NCBI RefSeq assembly: GCF_017744695.1
Contig: NZ_JAGIAS010000001.1
Span: 649,013-713,012 of the forward strand
DNA from: Dyadobacter sp.
GTDB lineage: Bacteria > Bacteroidota > Bacteroidia > Cytophagales > Spirosomataceae
Length of the DNA: 64,000 nt
Direction of reading: 5' to 3'
The position numbers and the translations under genes are program-made. A model generated the notes under the pieces. The model made no database searches, was not told the DNA's origin, and saw only the letters and a program-made list of their open reading frames with translations. Position 1 is the first letter of the stretch. The number at the start of each line of letters is the position of its first letter. Below are positions 34,950 to 42,989 of the stretch, piece after piece.

Positions 34950-35399
34950 ATGCAAGCGGGCAATCTGATCGACATTTACAAGAACGAAACCATCGCGACG
35001 GAGGCATTTAAGGATTTCAGGTTACGGCGCGGGATCGTCTGCAAGAAGTGTGGCGGCACCCATCATTACTGGCTCGCGCCGAAGCAGCAGTTCCAATGCA
35101 AGCAATGCCGGTTCCGCACCACATTGCAAAGCGGCACCGTGCTCGAAGGCAGCAAACTTCCGATCTCGTACTTTTTCATCGCTGTTTATATGATCCTGAA
35201 AAAAGGCAATGCGTTCACGATCCAGGATTTCCAGGAGGAGACCGGCCATAAGTATTACGAGCCGCTTTACGATTTCATCCGAAAAGTCCGCACCTATCTG
35301 AATACCAATGACCCCAATACCGTGCTGATCGATCTGGTGGAACTATTCAATTACCACCTCGTCAGCAGGAAGTTTCAGGAGCGGGCGGTGCACGATTAA
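34950..35399 (+). CDS. IS1595-type transposase N-terminal protein lacking the DDE domain
   Basis: A 149-residue protein starting MQAGNLIDIYKNE at 34950; an upstream TTG at 34905 is less likely because a good -7 box lies between. A four-cysteine zinc ribbon (C31, C34, C50, C53) is followed by RTTLQSGTVLEGSKLPISYFFIA, the helix-turn-helix-like block that precedes the catalytic domain in IS1595/ISXO2 transposases. The DDE domain is absent and the gene ends cleanly. No terminal inverted repeats were seen. It is probably a domesticated DNA-binding protein; an IS remnant is the alternative. Confidence 0.75.
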   Translation: MQAGNLIDIYKNETIATEAFKDFRLRRGIVCKKCGGTHHYWLAPKQQFQCKQCRFRTTLQSGTVLEGSKLPISYFFIAVYMILKKGNAFTIQDFQEETGHKYYEPLYDFIRKVRTYLNTNDPNTVLIDLVELFNYHLVSRKFQERAVHD

Positions 35400-35854
35400 T
35401 AGGTTTTAGTAAAACTGTTATCGGCGTAGCGTACCTCGCCGCCTTTCAGTTTTACATACGCCCGATAACTCAGGGCGTGCTTATCCGTGGGGAAACCAAT
35501 TTTAAAAGTTTCGGTGTTAGCGCCCAGCTTGGCCGTCTCTTTGAATCTGGCCATTGGGTAGGGGCCGTCCACAACCAGGTCTACCAAAGTAGTTTCGGGT
35601 AGAAATGCATACACGACCCCATACTCCTCCACCGGGATGTTGCCAAACTTGTCGAAGTTGACACTGAAAGTCTCAACCACACCGCCCAGCACATGAAACG
35701 TAGCGGGCCCCGTATGGATTTCCGGAAAGGTCTTCTCCTCGGGCTTGACATCGTTCCTATGCGTGTGGTTGGTGCATGAGAATGTGCAGGCGAAAAAAAA
35801 CAGCCATAGTAAAAGTTGGTGTGTATAGCGGATAAGTTTTTGATTGCTCGTCAT
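35396..35854 (-). CDS. Lipoprotein of unknown function (paralogue 1)
   Basis: A 152-residue lipoprotein starting MTSNQKLIR at 35854, with a hydrophobic stretch ending in a lipobox-like FSC (C27). The mature part is one beta-rich domain with EEYGVVYAFLPETTLVDL and HALSYRAYVKLKGGEVRYAD. Such strands recall a fibronectin III or IPT-like domain. It is a diverged copy of the gene upstream at 35976-36425. Its stop overlaps the convergent IS1595-like gene by 4 bp. Function unknown. Confidence 0.75.
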   Translation of the reverse strand: MTSNQKLIRYTHQLLLWLFFFACTFSCTNHTHRNDVKPEEKTFPEIHTGPATFHVLGGVVETFSVNFDKFGNIPVEEYGVVYAFLPETTLVDLVVDGPYPMARFKETAKLGANTETFKIGFPTDKHALSYRAYVKLKGGEVRYADNSFTKTY

Positions 35855-35975
35855 CGTTGCCGGATGTTTTTTCAGCAATGATAACCCGCAAAAATCATCC
35901 GCTTCCAACTTAACCACCAAGCGGCTATCGCGCAATGAGCAAACGGCCGGATGTTCCGGAACTGACTGCGCAGGA

Positions 35976-36425
35976 TCAGTAGGTTTTGGTAAGCCTGTTG
36001 GAGGCGTAACGCACTTCGCCGCCGGTAACTTTTGCGTAGGCGCGGTAGGATAATGCGTGCGTACCAGCGGGAACCGCGATATTGAATGTCTTTGAATTTG
36101 CACCCATCCTCGGAGCATCAGTGAACTTTGCCGCCGGATAAGAGCCGCCGATTGAGAGGTCTACTGCGGTGGTATCGGGTAAAAACGCATATACAATGCC
36201 GTATTCTTCGATCGGCACATTTCCAAGGCTTACAAAATTGAGGTAGAATTTTTCGATCGCGTCGCCTTTAAAAGTGGCCGTACCCGTCGTTAATTCCGGA
36301 AGTAACCTGTCCGGCGCAGGTTTGGGCTCATACTTGGGCGCGCAGGAAACGGCAACGAAAATCACCAGCGCACCGGTCAAATGGAAAAGGGTTTTACAGT
36401 TGATGAGTTTTTGAATGAAAGTCAT
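35976..36425 (-). CDS. Lipoprotein of unknown function (paralogue 2)
   Basis: A 149-residue lipoprotein with a signal ending AVSC (C28). The mature domain matches its neighbour along its whole length: EEYGIVYAFLPDTTAVDL, a GANSKTFNI strand and HALSYRAYAKVTGGEVRYASN, both ending LTKTY or FTKTY. The proline/lysine-rich linker after the cysteine (CAPKYEPKPAPDR) would lift the domain off the membrane. The two genes are 121 bp apart on the same strand, an evident tandem duplication. Confidence 0.75.
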   Translation of the reverse strand: MTFIQKLINCKTLFHLTGALVIFVAVSCAPKYEPKPAPDRLLPELTTGTATFKGDAIEKFYLNFVSLGNVPIEEYGIVYAFLPDTTAVDLSIGGSYPAAKFTDAPRMGANSKTFNIAVPAGTHALSYRAYAKVTGGEVRYASNRLTKTY

Positions 36426-36526
36426 AATGTTTTCTACAACAATTTTATTTAAATCTTAGCCCTTATGCTACGCTGCAACAGCACGATAACGATCAGGCAA
36501 CCGCTGGTTATTATGGACCGGCACAT

Positions 36527-37636
36527 CTATTTATAAACTTCCTTTAAATCCTTTTCAAATATTGTATAAGGATCGTGGTAAAACTTCACGAAATCGGCTT
36601 CGCTCACCTGCCCGGGATACGGAGCGTAGTAATGCGTCGGACTTTTCGTGTCGTTGCGCCACACGAGCACGTAAGCGAGCTGCAATTTCCCGGCTTTCAG
36701 TGTTTTGAGCAGTGTTTCCGTCCACCAGGTCGGGTTAGGAATGCTTTCGAGGCCAGTTTCGGTGAATGCGGCCAATTTACCGGCTTTTTGCGCATAATCT
36801 GAAACAATTTTAAGTTTTTTCAATCCGGCCTCAAGGTTGTATTTGCCATCGCGGCCGAAGTCGCCATAGTTGTCCATCCCTACCATATCCACCCACTCGT
36901 TGCCGGGATAGCGTTCGAGGAACTCGTATTCAGAAGTAAACTTGTTGTCGGGAGAAAATGCGTACAGGAAGTTATGAACGCCCAATTGATCGCGCAGGTA
37001 GGAAACGGTGAACCGCCAGACAGCGATAAAGTCTTCCTTCGAAGTGTGTCCCTTACCCCACCAGAACCAGTCCCCATCAAACTCATGGAACGGCCGGAAA
37101 ATCATCGGCGCCAATGTGCCGTCTTTGCCTTTGACCGAATGGGCAAAATCGGCGAGTGTTTGGAGGATCAGCTTATATTGCTCGTGATGCGAACCGCCGG
37201 GTTTGATGAGCGCCATCGCGGGCTTTGAAACGTCGTCCTTCCAGTAAAAACCACCCTCCGACGCCGGGTTGGAAAAATGCCAGGCCACGGTAGTAATGCC
37301 GCCGCGGTTATAAGTAGCCACCACATTTTTCCGCAATGCTTCGGCCGTTTTAGCGATCTCGTCCGCAGGCCGGCCTGAAAGCCCCATGAAATCGACCCCG
37401 ATAACGGCGGGGTGCGAGCCCGTCACCGATTTCACATCAGATCGCTCGGCGTCGCCCGACCAGCCGTGCCCGTACTCCGTCGCGTGCTGGTGACCGAAAA
37501 GAATGTACTGTTCAGACAGCTTTTTGAGGTTACGGTAGAGCGCGGCGGTCTCCGGCGTCGCTTTGGTATCGATTTGCGCATTTGCGGCCGTGGCACAGAG
37601 CAATGCACTTAACAGGCTCACTACAAGTCTTTTCAT
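36527..37636 (-). CDS. GH26 beta-mannanase, secreted
   Basis: A 369-residue enzyme starting MKRLVVSLL at 37636 (a Met nine codons upstream is possible). Signal peptide about 1-20 (ATAANAQ). The GH26 barrel has catalytic acid/base E185 in RPFHEFDGDWFWW and nucleophile E293 in FTETG. GHQHATEYGHGW near residue 49 is a typical family start. GH26 enzymes cut beta-1,4-mannan or glucomannan in the periplasm or outside. It is not next to either SusCD locus; its divergent neighbour is the Lrp gene. Confidence 0.93.
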   Translation of the reverse strand: MKRLVVSLLSALLCATAANAQIDTKATPETAALYRNLKKLSEQYILFGHQHATEYGHGWSGDAERSDVKSVTGSHPAVIGVDFMGLSGRPADEIAKTAEALRKNVVATYNRGGITTVAWHFSNPASEGGFYWKDDVSKPAMALIKPGGSHHEQYKLILQTLADFAHSVKGKDGTLAPMIFRPFHEFDGDWFWWGKGHTSKEDFIAVWRFTVSYLRDQLGVHNFLYAFSPDNKFTSEYEFLERYPGNEWVDMVGMDNYGDFGRDGKYNLEAGLKKLKIVSDYAQKAGKLAAFTETGLESIPNPTWWTETLLKTLKAGKLQLAYVLVWRNDTKSPTHYYAPYPGQVSEADFVKFYHDPYTIFEKDLKEVYK

Positions 37637-37680
37637 GCGTATATGGTTCAGGATTCGAGCCAATGCAAAGATGGAAAATA

Positions 37681-37820
37681 ATCGTATTCCGTACGATCGC
37701 CATTTATTTTTCGATTATTTCGAATAAAATTCGAAAATACCACCATTACAACGAACTTTTATAGCGTTACCATTGTAATACGTGAACTATATTCAAAATA
37801 TAAGTCATTTCTTTGAATAT
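37681..37820. promoter_or_regulatory. Palindromes in the GH26-Lrp divergent region
   Basis: Three inverted repeats: ATCGTA/TACGAT (37681-37686 and 37692-37697), TTCGAAT-AAA-ATTCGAA (37719-37735), and TATATTCAAA/TTTGAATATA (37788-37797 and 37812-37821). The last lies 29 bp before the Lrp start and is the best candidate for Lrp self-control. AT-rich palindromes of this sort suit Lrp-family proteins. Confidence 0.45.
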
Positions 37821-37850
37821 AATTCTATTCAGCCCCCATCTCACAGCATC

Positions 37851-38327
37851 ATGAACGGAACAGATATCGTTTTAGATAAAACCGACCTCAGCATTCTCCG
37901 CCTCATGCAGGAGAATGCGCGCATCACCAATGCCGACCTTGCGCGCGAACTGGAAATGGCCCCCTCGGCAGTGCTCGAAAGGGTCAAGAAACTAGAACAG
38001 AAGCAGGTGATCGTCAAATACACGACGCGGATCAGTCCGGTGGCTTTGGGTCAGACATTGCTCGCATTCATCGCGATGAAATCGTCGGAGGGCATGGGCA
38101 GCAACAATACCGCGAAGGAGCTGGCCAAAATACCGGAAGTACAAGAGGTTCACCACATTGCCGGCGAGGATTGTTACATGGTGAAAGTCCGCACGGCCGA
38201 CTCGGCGTCGCTCATGGACCTGATGCGCAACAAATTCAGTAAAATACAAAGTATCACATCCACCCGCACCACGATCGTCCTCGAAACGGTCAAGGAAGAG
38301 CAACAAATAGTTATACCACAAAAATGA
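37851..38327 (+). CDS. Lrp/AsnC family transcriptional regulator
   Basis: A 158-residue regulator starting MNGTDIVLDKTDLSIL at 37851, which gives the normal family length; the longer frame from 37782 has no family similarity in its extension and would include the palindrome. The winged helix-turn-helix (about 10-60, RITNADLARELEMAPSAVLERVKKLE) is followed by the RAM ligand-binding domain (about 70-150) with HHIAGEDCYMVKVR. The family senses amino acids. The EamA transporter gene starts 7 bp later, so it probably controls amino-acid or metabolite export. Confidence 0.92.
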   Translation: MNGTDIVLDKTDLSILRLMQENARITNADLARELEMAPSAVLERVKKLEQKQVIVKYTTRISPVALGQTLLAFIAMKSSEGMGSNNTAKELAKIPEVQEVHHIAGEDCYMVKVRTADSASLMDLMRNKFSKIQSITSTRTTIVLETVKEEQQIVIPQK

Positions 38328-38334
38328 AATCGCC

Positions 38335-39282
38335 ATGCAAACATCAACAAAAACTCCGTCAACTTTAATGGTGGTACTGGCATTTGCCACCGTGTACATC
38401 GTTTGGGGATCCACCTATTTCTTTATTCAGAGAGCCCTCGAAGGCTTTCCGCCGTTTTTCCTGGGCGCATTTCGCTTCATTATTGCCGGCTTGCTCATGC
38501 TGGGCTGGAGCCTGATGCAAGGCGAAAAGATATTTTCCTGGAATGTGATGAAACCCGCCATTTTGACGGGTTTATTGTTGCTGTTCGTCGGCAACGGAGT
38601 GGTCATTTGGGTGGAACAGTTCCTGCCGAGCGCGATGGTGGCGATCATGGTGTCGTCGTCGCCGCTGTGGTTTGTACTGCTGGATAAACCGAAATGGTCG
38701 GAGAATTTGAGCAACAAATCCACTATTCTGGGGCTTGTTGTTGGTTTTGCGGGTGTAATACTGCTGTTTTATGAGAAAATAGTGGATACAATGTCGTCCC
38801 TGAACAGCGGTCGCGACCTTTTTGCGATGACCCTCGTGGTAATAGGTTCGATGGCCTGGGCAGGTGGCTCGCTGTATTCCAAATATAACTCGGTGTCCAC
38901 TTCCGCCACCGTCAACTCTACCTGGCAAATGCTCGCAGCAGGCATCGCATTCATTCCCGGTGCATTTTTTTCGGGCGAATTCGCATCCGTTGAACTGTCA
39001 ACAATTCCAGCCAACGCCTGGCTTGCGACCGGTTACCTGATCATATTCGGCTCGATTGCGGCTTTCAGTGCTTATGTATGGCTTTTGAAGGTGCAGCCCG
39101 CCACCAAGGTAAGTACTTATGCATATGTTAATCCCGTCGTGGCAGTACTCTTAGGCGTTTTCTTCGCCCATGAATCCATCACGCCCTTGCAGATTTCCGG
39201 TTTGATCGTGATCCTGGGAAGTGTTTTGTTGATCAATTTGCACAAATACAGAAAACCAAAGCAGGTGGCTGCTACCGTTTAG
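38335..39282 (+). CDS. EamA/DMT superfamily transporter
   Basis: A 315-residue protein of ten membrane helices in two EamA repeats (about 15-145 and 160-300). Typical motifs are YIVWGSTYFFIQRAL in helix 1 and ASVELSTIPANAWLATGYLIIFGSIAAFSAYVWLL-type packing in the second half, of which only parts are conserved. Such proteins export amino acids, purines or other small metabolites. It is co-transcribed with the Lrp-family gene, which fits amino-acid export, but the substrate is not readable from the sequence. Confidence 0.9.
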   Translation: MQTSTKTPSTLMVVLAFATVYIVWGSTYFFIQRALEGFPPFFLGAFRFIIAGLLMLGWSLMQGEKIFSWNVMKPAILTGLLLLFVGNGVVIWVEQFLPSAMVAIMVSSSPLWFVLLDKPKWSENLSNKSTILGLVVGFAGVILLFYEKIVDTMSSLNSGRDLFAMTLVVIGSMAWAGGSLYSKYNSVSTSATVNSTWQMLAAGIAFIPGAFFSGEFASVELSTIPANAWLATGYLIIFGSIAAFSAYVWLLKVQPATKVSTYAYVNPVVAVLLGVFFAHESITPLQISGLIVILGSVLLINLHKYRKPKQVAATV

Positions 39283-39301
39283 GTGACAGCCTCTTTTCCG
39301 T

Positions 39302-39342
39302 GCAAAAAAGACCAGGGACATGCATCTTTCTGGTCTTTTTGC
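39302..39342 (+). terminator. Terminator of the Lrp-EamA operon
   Basis: Arms GCAAAAAAGACCAG (39302-39315) and CTGGTCTTTTTGC (39330-39342), 20 bp past the transporter stop codon, with a T-run in the descending arm. Confidence 0.85.
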
Positions 39343-39354
39343 TTTGTTAGGGAA

Positions 39355-39530
39355 GCTCCAATGGAGCTCGGAAGACTTTGCGCCATTTGGTTGGCTATAA
39401 ACAGGAGGCCCCTCCGGAGCCCAGGACAGGCTGCCGTATGCATTCGCGCGACCGCAGAGCGGTCACCTGTTTCTAGCAAACCGCATCACCTCCAAATGTC
39501 GGCCCCGGGGGGCCTCCTGCGCTCATATTA
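39355..39530. repeat. GC-rich palindromic repeat, family B (copy 2)
   Basis: Contains GGCTATAAACAGGAGGCCCCTCCGG, CCGCAGAGCGGTCACCTGTTTCTAG and CCCCGGGGGGCCTCC, the same vocabulary as 11510-11700. It lies between the transporter terminator and the ChrB-AraC gene. A TATATTTG box at 39556-39563 just after it may be the -7 element of the next gene. Confidence 0.65.
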
Positions 39531-39587
39531 CGCCCATATTGTCGACTTGCATCACTATATTTGGTCCCTAACATCTACCTAAAATCA

Positions 39588-40451
39588 ATGAAATGGATCA
39601 CGCGCGAGCGCCCGAAAATTGACCGTCTCGCTTGTCCGTGGCTTATCCTGCGGTTTATCGACGCAAACGCGGAAATCATTTATGTGCCCGAAAGCGAGGT
39701 ATTGAGCCAGGCAGCAGCGCTCAATGCCACGCCTTTCGATATTCCCGGCGTCGAATTCACCCATTATGACGACCAATGCACATTCGATTATTTTATCAAA
39801 AAATACCAATTAAAAGACCCTGCACTGGCCGTCATGGCGCCGATCGTTCGCGGAGCTGACACCGACGATCATACATTGGCACTGCAGTCGTCAGGGTTGT
39901 GGGCCATTTCTGCCGGGCTGGCCTATAATACCACAGACGACAGAGAACTGCTCGAAAAGGGCATGCTGATTTACGATGCATTGTACAGCTGGGCCACGCA
40001 TTTGCGCAAGGAAAAGCACACGCAAAGCCCGACAGAGCATTTGCTTTTGCAGATTTACAAAACCTATATCAGTAACAAAGGAGAAAAGAAGACGAAAGTA
40101 CCTGCCTGGACGAAAGATCTCAAAAACATGATCCAGGACCATATCGACACCAATTTGAACCTGAACTTAAAAATTGCCTCTGAGGAACTCGACGTCAATC
40201 CCGCCTATCTTTCACGGGAATTCTCGCGGTATTTTGATAACCTTTCTTTCGGGGAATACATCAGGAAACTGCGTATCGAAAAGGCCATTCAGCTGCTCGA
40301 ATCTTCGGAGGACACGCTTGCCGAGATCGCGTACCTGACGGGTTTCTCCGACCAGAGCCATTTCAACCGCGTTTTCAAGGCGCATACCGGTCAAACGCCG
40401 TCGGAATACAGAAAATTTGTCCGAAAAAGTAAAGGAAATACAAAACGTTAA
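39588..40451 (+). CDS. Chromate-resistance (ChrB-type) domain fused to AraC DNA-binding domain
   Basis: A 287-residue protein starting MKWITRERPKIDRLACPWLI at 39588. Residues 1 to about 145 match the ChrB C-terminal domain, including the DRLACPWLIxRFID start and the PGVEFTHYDDQCTFD segment. Residues about 178-278 are an AraC/XylS domain with two helix-turn-helix motifs: LKIASEELDVNPAYLSREFSRY and LAEIAYLTGFSDQSHFNRVFKAHTGQTPSEYR. ChrB is a sensor or helper in chromate resistance, so here it probably serves as sensor of the AraC unit. No chrA transporter gene is in the window. Confidence 0.85.
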   Translation: MKWITRERPKIDRLACPWLILRFIDANAEIIYVPESEVLSQAAALNATPFDIPGVEFTHYDDQCTFDYFIKKYQLKDPALAVMAPIVRGADTDDHTLALQSSGLWAISAGLAYNTTDDRELLEKGMLIYDALYSWATHLRKEKHTQSPTEHLLLQIYKTYISNKGEKKTKVPAWTKDLKNMIQDHIDTNLNLNLKIASEELDVNPAYLSREFSRYFDNLSFGEYIRKLRIEKAIQLLESSEDTLAEIAYLTGFSDQSHFNRVFKAHTGQTPSEYRKFVRKSKGNTKR

Positions 40452-40527
40452 AACGGTTCTATCCTGTCGGCCCATTGGTTTTTAGAATTGCATGGCGGTT
40501 TGCCGCTTTCATCTAAAATCCCATACC

Positions 40528-41094
40528 ATGCTCCGTTATTTTACCGGAAAACTCCTTGTTACGCTCTGTATCCTTGTTTTGCTTACCCATGCCTTGCGCG
40601 CACAACAGCAGGCACAGCCCGCACCCGCGAACACAGTCGCTCCCGCGCCTGCACCCGCCCCCTCGTACCCGCGTGTAGCCGGTTACGTAGGCATTCTGCA
40701 CCCGATCGTGACATTCAGCGACGAAGGCACTACGACCAATTTCGATAGCTATTATGTAGTTGGGCTCCCCACCGGCATTAATATATGGAAAAGCCCGAAA
40801 ATCGGCTTTTCAGCGGAATTTGTGCCTTTGGTAAGGGCTGAGAAAGGAACGAGCAAGATGGCCAATTTCCTCTTCCACCCAGGCATTCTCGTGACATTAG
40901 CACCCGGGCTTACCTTCGCCGGCCGCGCCGCTTTCGAAACGGCCGGGAGGTACGGCTTCACGCCGGTTTTGAATAAAATCGTGAAGAAAAATAAGAACAG
41001 CGGCTATTTTGTAGCGGTACCGGTGCCATTCCGCTTCGGGAACGGGCATCCGGCGTCCGTCACGATAGGATTTCAGTTTGGAATCACATTCTGA
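40528..41094 (+). CDS. Secreted beta-rich protein of unknown function
   Basis: A 188-residue protein starting MLRYFTGKLL at 40528. Signal peptide about 1-26 (HALRAQQ), then a proline/alanine-rich stretch (about 28-50), then a domain of alternating hydrophobic residues ending in GFQFGITF. The terminal aromatic residue and amphipathic strands suggest a small outer-membrane barrel. No family is recognised. It follows the ChrB-AraC gene by 76 bp in the same direction, but a functional link is not evident. Confidence 0.65.
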   Translation: MLRYFTGKLLVTLCILVLLTHALRAQQQAQPAPANTVAPAPAPAPSYPRVAGYVGILHPIVTFSDEGTTTNFDSYYVVGLPTGINIWKSPKIGFSAEFVPLVRAEKGTSKMANFLFHPGILVTLAPGLTFAGRAAFETAGRYGFTPVLNKIVKKNKNSGYFVAVPVPFRFGNGHPASVTIGFQFGITF

Positions 41095-41100
41095 TCACGC

Positions 41101-41355
41101 TCAACAACACAGGGAGCCGTCCATGATCCGTTCAACTTCTGAAATGTCGCGGTTACGGCGGATCAGCGTCATGATTTTTTCGAAGTCGATCAGTTGGGAA
41201 GCCTCAAAAGCGATCACCCCTACGAAACTTTTGCCTCTGCTGATAAAATTCAAATGCTTGATCTTCGCCCCGTTTACGGACTCCACACTGGAAGTGATTT
41301 TGTGCAGGTTCCCGGCATTCCGGTAAATGATCCGGAGAAAAAAGGTTTTGCTCAT
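41101..41355 (-). CDS. Small ACT-like domain protein
   Basis: An 84-residue protein starting MSKTFFLRIIYRNAGNLHKI at 41355. The predicted order of strands and helices (strand, helix 15-25, two strands, helix 53-65, strand) and the spacing resemble an ACT domain, as in the acetolactate synthase small subunit. The sequence ends in CC. It is transcribed toward the secreted-protein gene and ends 6 bp from it. No biosynthetic partner is adjacent. The call is from pattern only. Confidence 0.5.
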   Translation of the reverse strand: MSKTFFLRIIYRNAGNLHKITSSVESVNGAKIKHLNFISRGKSFVGVIAFEASQLIDFEKIMTLIRRNRDISEVERIMDGSLCC

Positions 41356-41393
41356 TGTGTTGACGTTTATGTGGTTTGTTGAGAATATGATTT

Positions 41394-41469
41394 GACCACC
41401 GACGGCTGACAACCGACCGCCGATTTTTGCTTTTGTGATCGGCGGTCCGCGGCCGGCCGTCAGTGGTCC
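41394..41469. repeat. Inverted pair of GACNNCC heptamer arrays
   Basis: Forward units GACCACC, GACGGCT, GACAACC, GACCGCC (41394-41421) and inverse units of the same kind (41438-41469) flank a 16-bp AT-rich loop. The pair GACCGCC/GGCGGTC next to the loop forms a stem. It lies just past the SusD stop and could serve as its terminator. Confidence 0.8.
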
Positions 41470-41532
41470 CTACTACCTTTACGCCCCCGGCTTCCATTTG
41501 GTGCCAAAAGGGCACATTAAATTTTGTTAAAA

Positions 41533-42975
41533 TTAGAATGCATCGAACCAAAGCTTCGTCGTCAGGCGGTCTTCCCCCTGGGCTGCGACGGCCGCTTTGT
41601 AGTTGGCTGCATTGAGTGCCTGTTCACCGGTCGGGTATGTGAGGCGGAGCGGTAATTTTCCGTTTAAAACGCCTGCATAGGCCGGTTTTAGCTGCGGATA
41701 ATCGAGGCGGCGCCATTCCGCGAATGCTTCCAGGCCCTGGCTGAACAGCGCCAGCCATTTCTGCTCCCCGATCGATTTTTTATAATTCGCTGCATTGTAA
41801 GCGACCGACGGCTGGGCCAGGTAAGTCGCAATATCCGCATTGCTTACTTTGAACTGCTGCAAAGAGGCCGTCACGGCCGCTTTGTACAACTCGGCCGCAT
41901 TTTCCGTAATAAAACCGCGCTGTGCAGCTTCTGCGAGGTTGAACAAAACTTCGGCATAACTCACAAAAACCGCTGGTGAAGCCGGCGCTGTGAAGTAATC
42001 GCCTAGTTTCGAGGTTTTGGTAAAACCCAGTTTTGCGGCCGAATCGGCAGGAAGGCCATTTGTCACACCAATATAGCCGGTAGGCGTCGCGTCGACGGTT
42101 TTGTTCGCAAAAACAGCCAGGCGCGGGTCTTTGAGTTCCTGCAACTTATCGATGACCGATTTGCTCACGCGGTAATCGTCGCGGGTTTCACGGTCGCGGG
42201 AAACAGGGTTCTGGTTAGGCGATGCGAGGTAAATCAGCTGCGCGATCTCGTCATTGGAGGCAATGAGGGCGCTTTTGTCTCTGGCCAGTTCCGCCACCAC
42301 CGCTTTCGCCGTTTCGGGCTCCTTGTCGGCAATGCGCAATGCGATGCGCAAGCGCAATGCATTCGCGAACTTCTTCCATTTGGTGAGGTTGCCATTGTAA
42401 ACAAGGTCCCCGCCGATCGGCGATCCATTGGTGTTGATCAGCTCCGTAGCCTTTTTCAAGTCAGCCAAAAGACCAATGTAGACGTCCTTTTGCGAGTCGT
42501 ACTTCGGCGTGAGCGTTTCGTCCAGTTTCAGCGCCTGACTATACGGGATATCGCCGTAAAGATCTGTCAGCAATTGGAACGACCATGATTTCAGGATCAA
42601 CCCCACGGCCTGGTAATTGGTATTGCCACTCTCCTCTCCGAGTTTGATAATGGCCGCAAAATCGGTCAGCCCTTGTGAATACAGGTTCGTCCAGACATTC
42701 TGCACATTGGCAATGCTGACCGTGTATTTATCCGGGTCGGTATACTGGATTTTCGCCCAATGCTGGATAAACAGCGTGGTAGTCTCCATCGAAGCGTCCG
42801 AACCGAGCGTCAGATCCGCGTTCGATTTGATCGCATTCGCAAGCAGGTACTCCGGCTGTGCCTTAATCGCCTCATTCGGGTTGGTATTGGTTTCTTCGAG
42901 CTGATCCTGGCAAGCCGTCAGTAGCAGACCGGCGGCGGCGATCACAAGTCCTTTGGTAATGTTATGGGTATACAT
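41533..42975 (-). CDS. SusD-like starch/glycan-binding lipoprotein (family 2)
   Basis: A 480-residue outer-membrane lipoprotein with lipobox LLLTAC (C22) and the N-terminal pattern NTNPNEAIKAQPEYLL of the SusD-like family 2. The FIQHWAKIQYTDPDKY segment and TPR-like helices are typical, with LPLRLTYPTGEQALNAANY near the C-terminus. SusD proteins sit on the TonB-dependent SusC channel and capture glycans. The SusC gene is 14 bp upstream. No enzymes flank this pair, so its substrate is unknown. Confidence 0.93.
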   Translation of the reverse strand: MYTHNITKGLVIAAAGLLLTACQDQLEETNTNPNEAIKAQPEYLLANAIKSNADLTLGSDASMETTTLFIQHWAKIQYTDPDKYTVSIANVQNVWTNLYSQGLTDFAAIIKLGEESGNTNYQAVGLILKSWSFQLLTDLYGDIPYSQALKLDETLTPKYDSQKDVYIGLLADLKKATELINTNGSPIGGDLVYNGNLTKWKKFANALRLRIALRIADKEPETAKAVVAELARDKSALIASNDEIAQLIYLASPNQNPVSRDRETRDDYRVSKSVIDKLQELKDPRLAVFANKTVDATPTGYIGVTNGLPADSAAKLGFTKTSKLGDYFTAPASPAVFVSYAEVLFNLAEAAQRGFITENAAELYKAAVTASLQQFKVSNADIATYLAQPSVAYNAANYKKSIGEQKWLALFSQGLEAFAEWRRLDYPQLKPAYAGVLNGKLPLRLTYPTGEQALNAANYKAAVAAQGEDRLTTKLWFDAF

Positions 42976-42989
42976 GAATATGGGTCAAT

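Noticed and set aside
36527-37636. GH26 mannanase as part of the SusCD locus
   Set aside because: It lies about 4 kb from the SusD stop with several unrelated genes on both strands between them.
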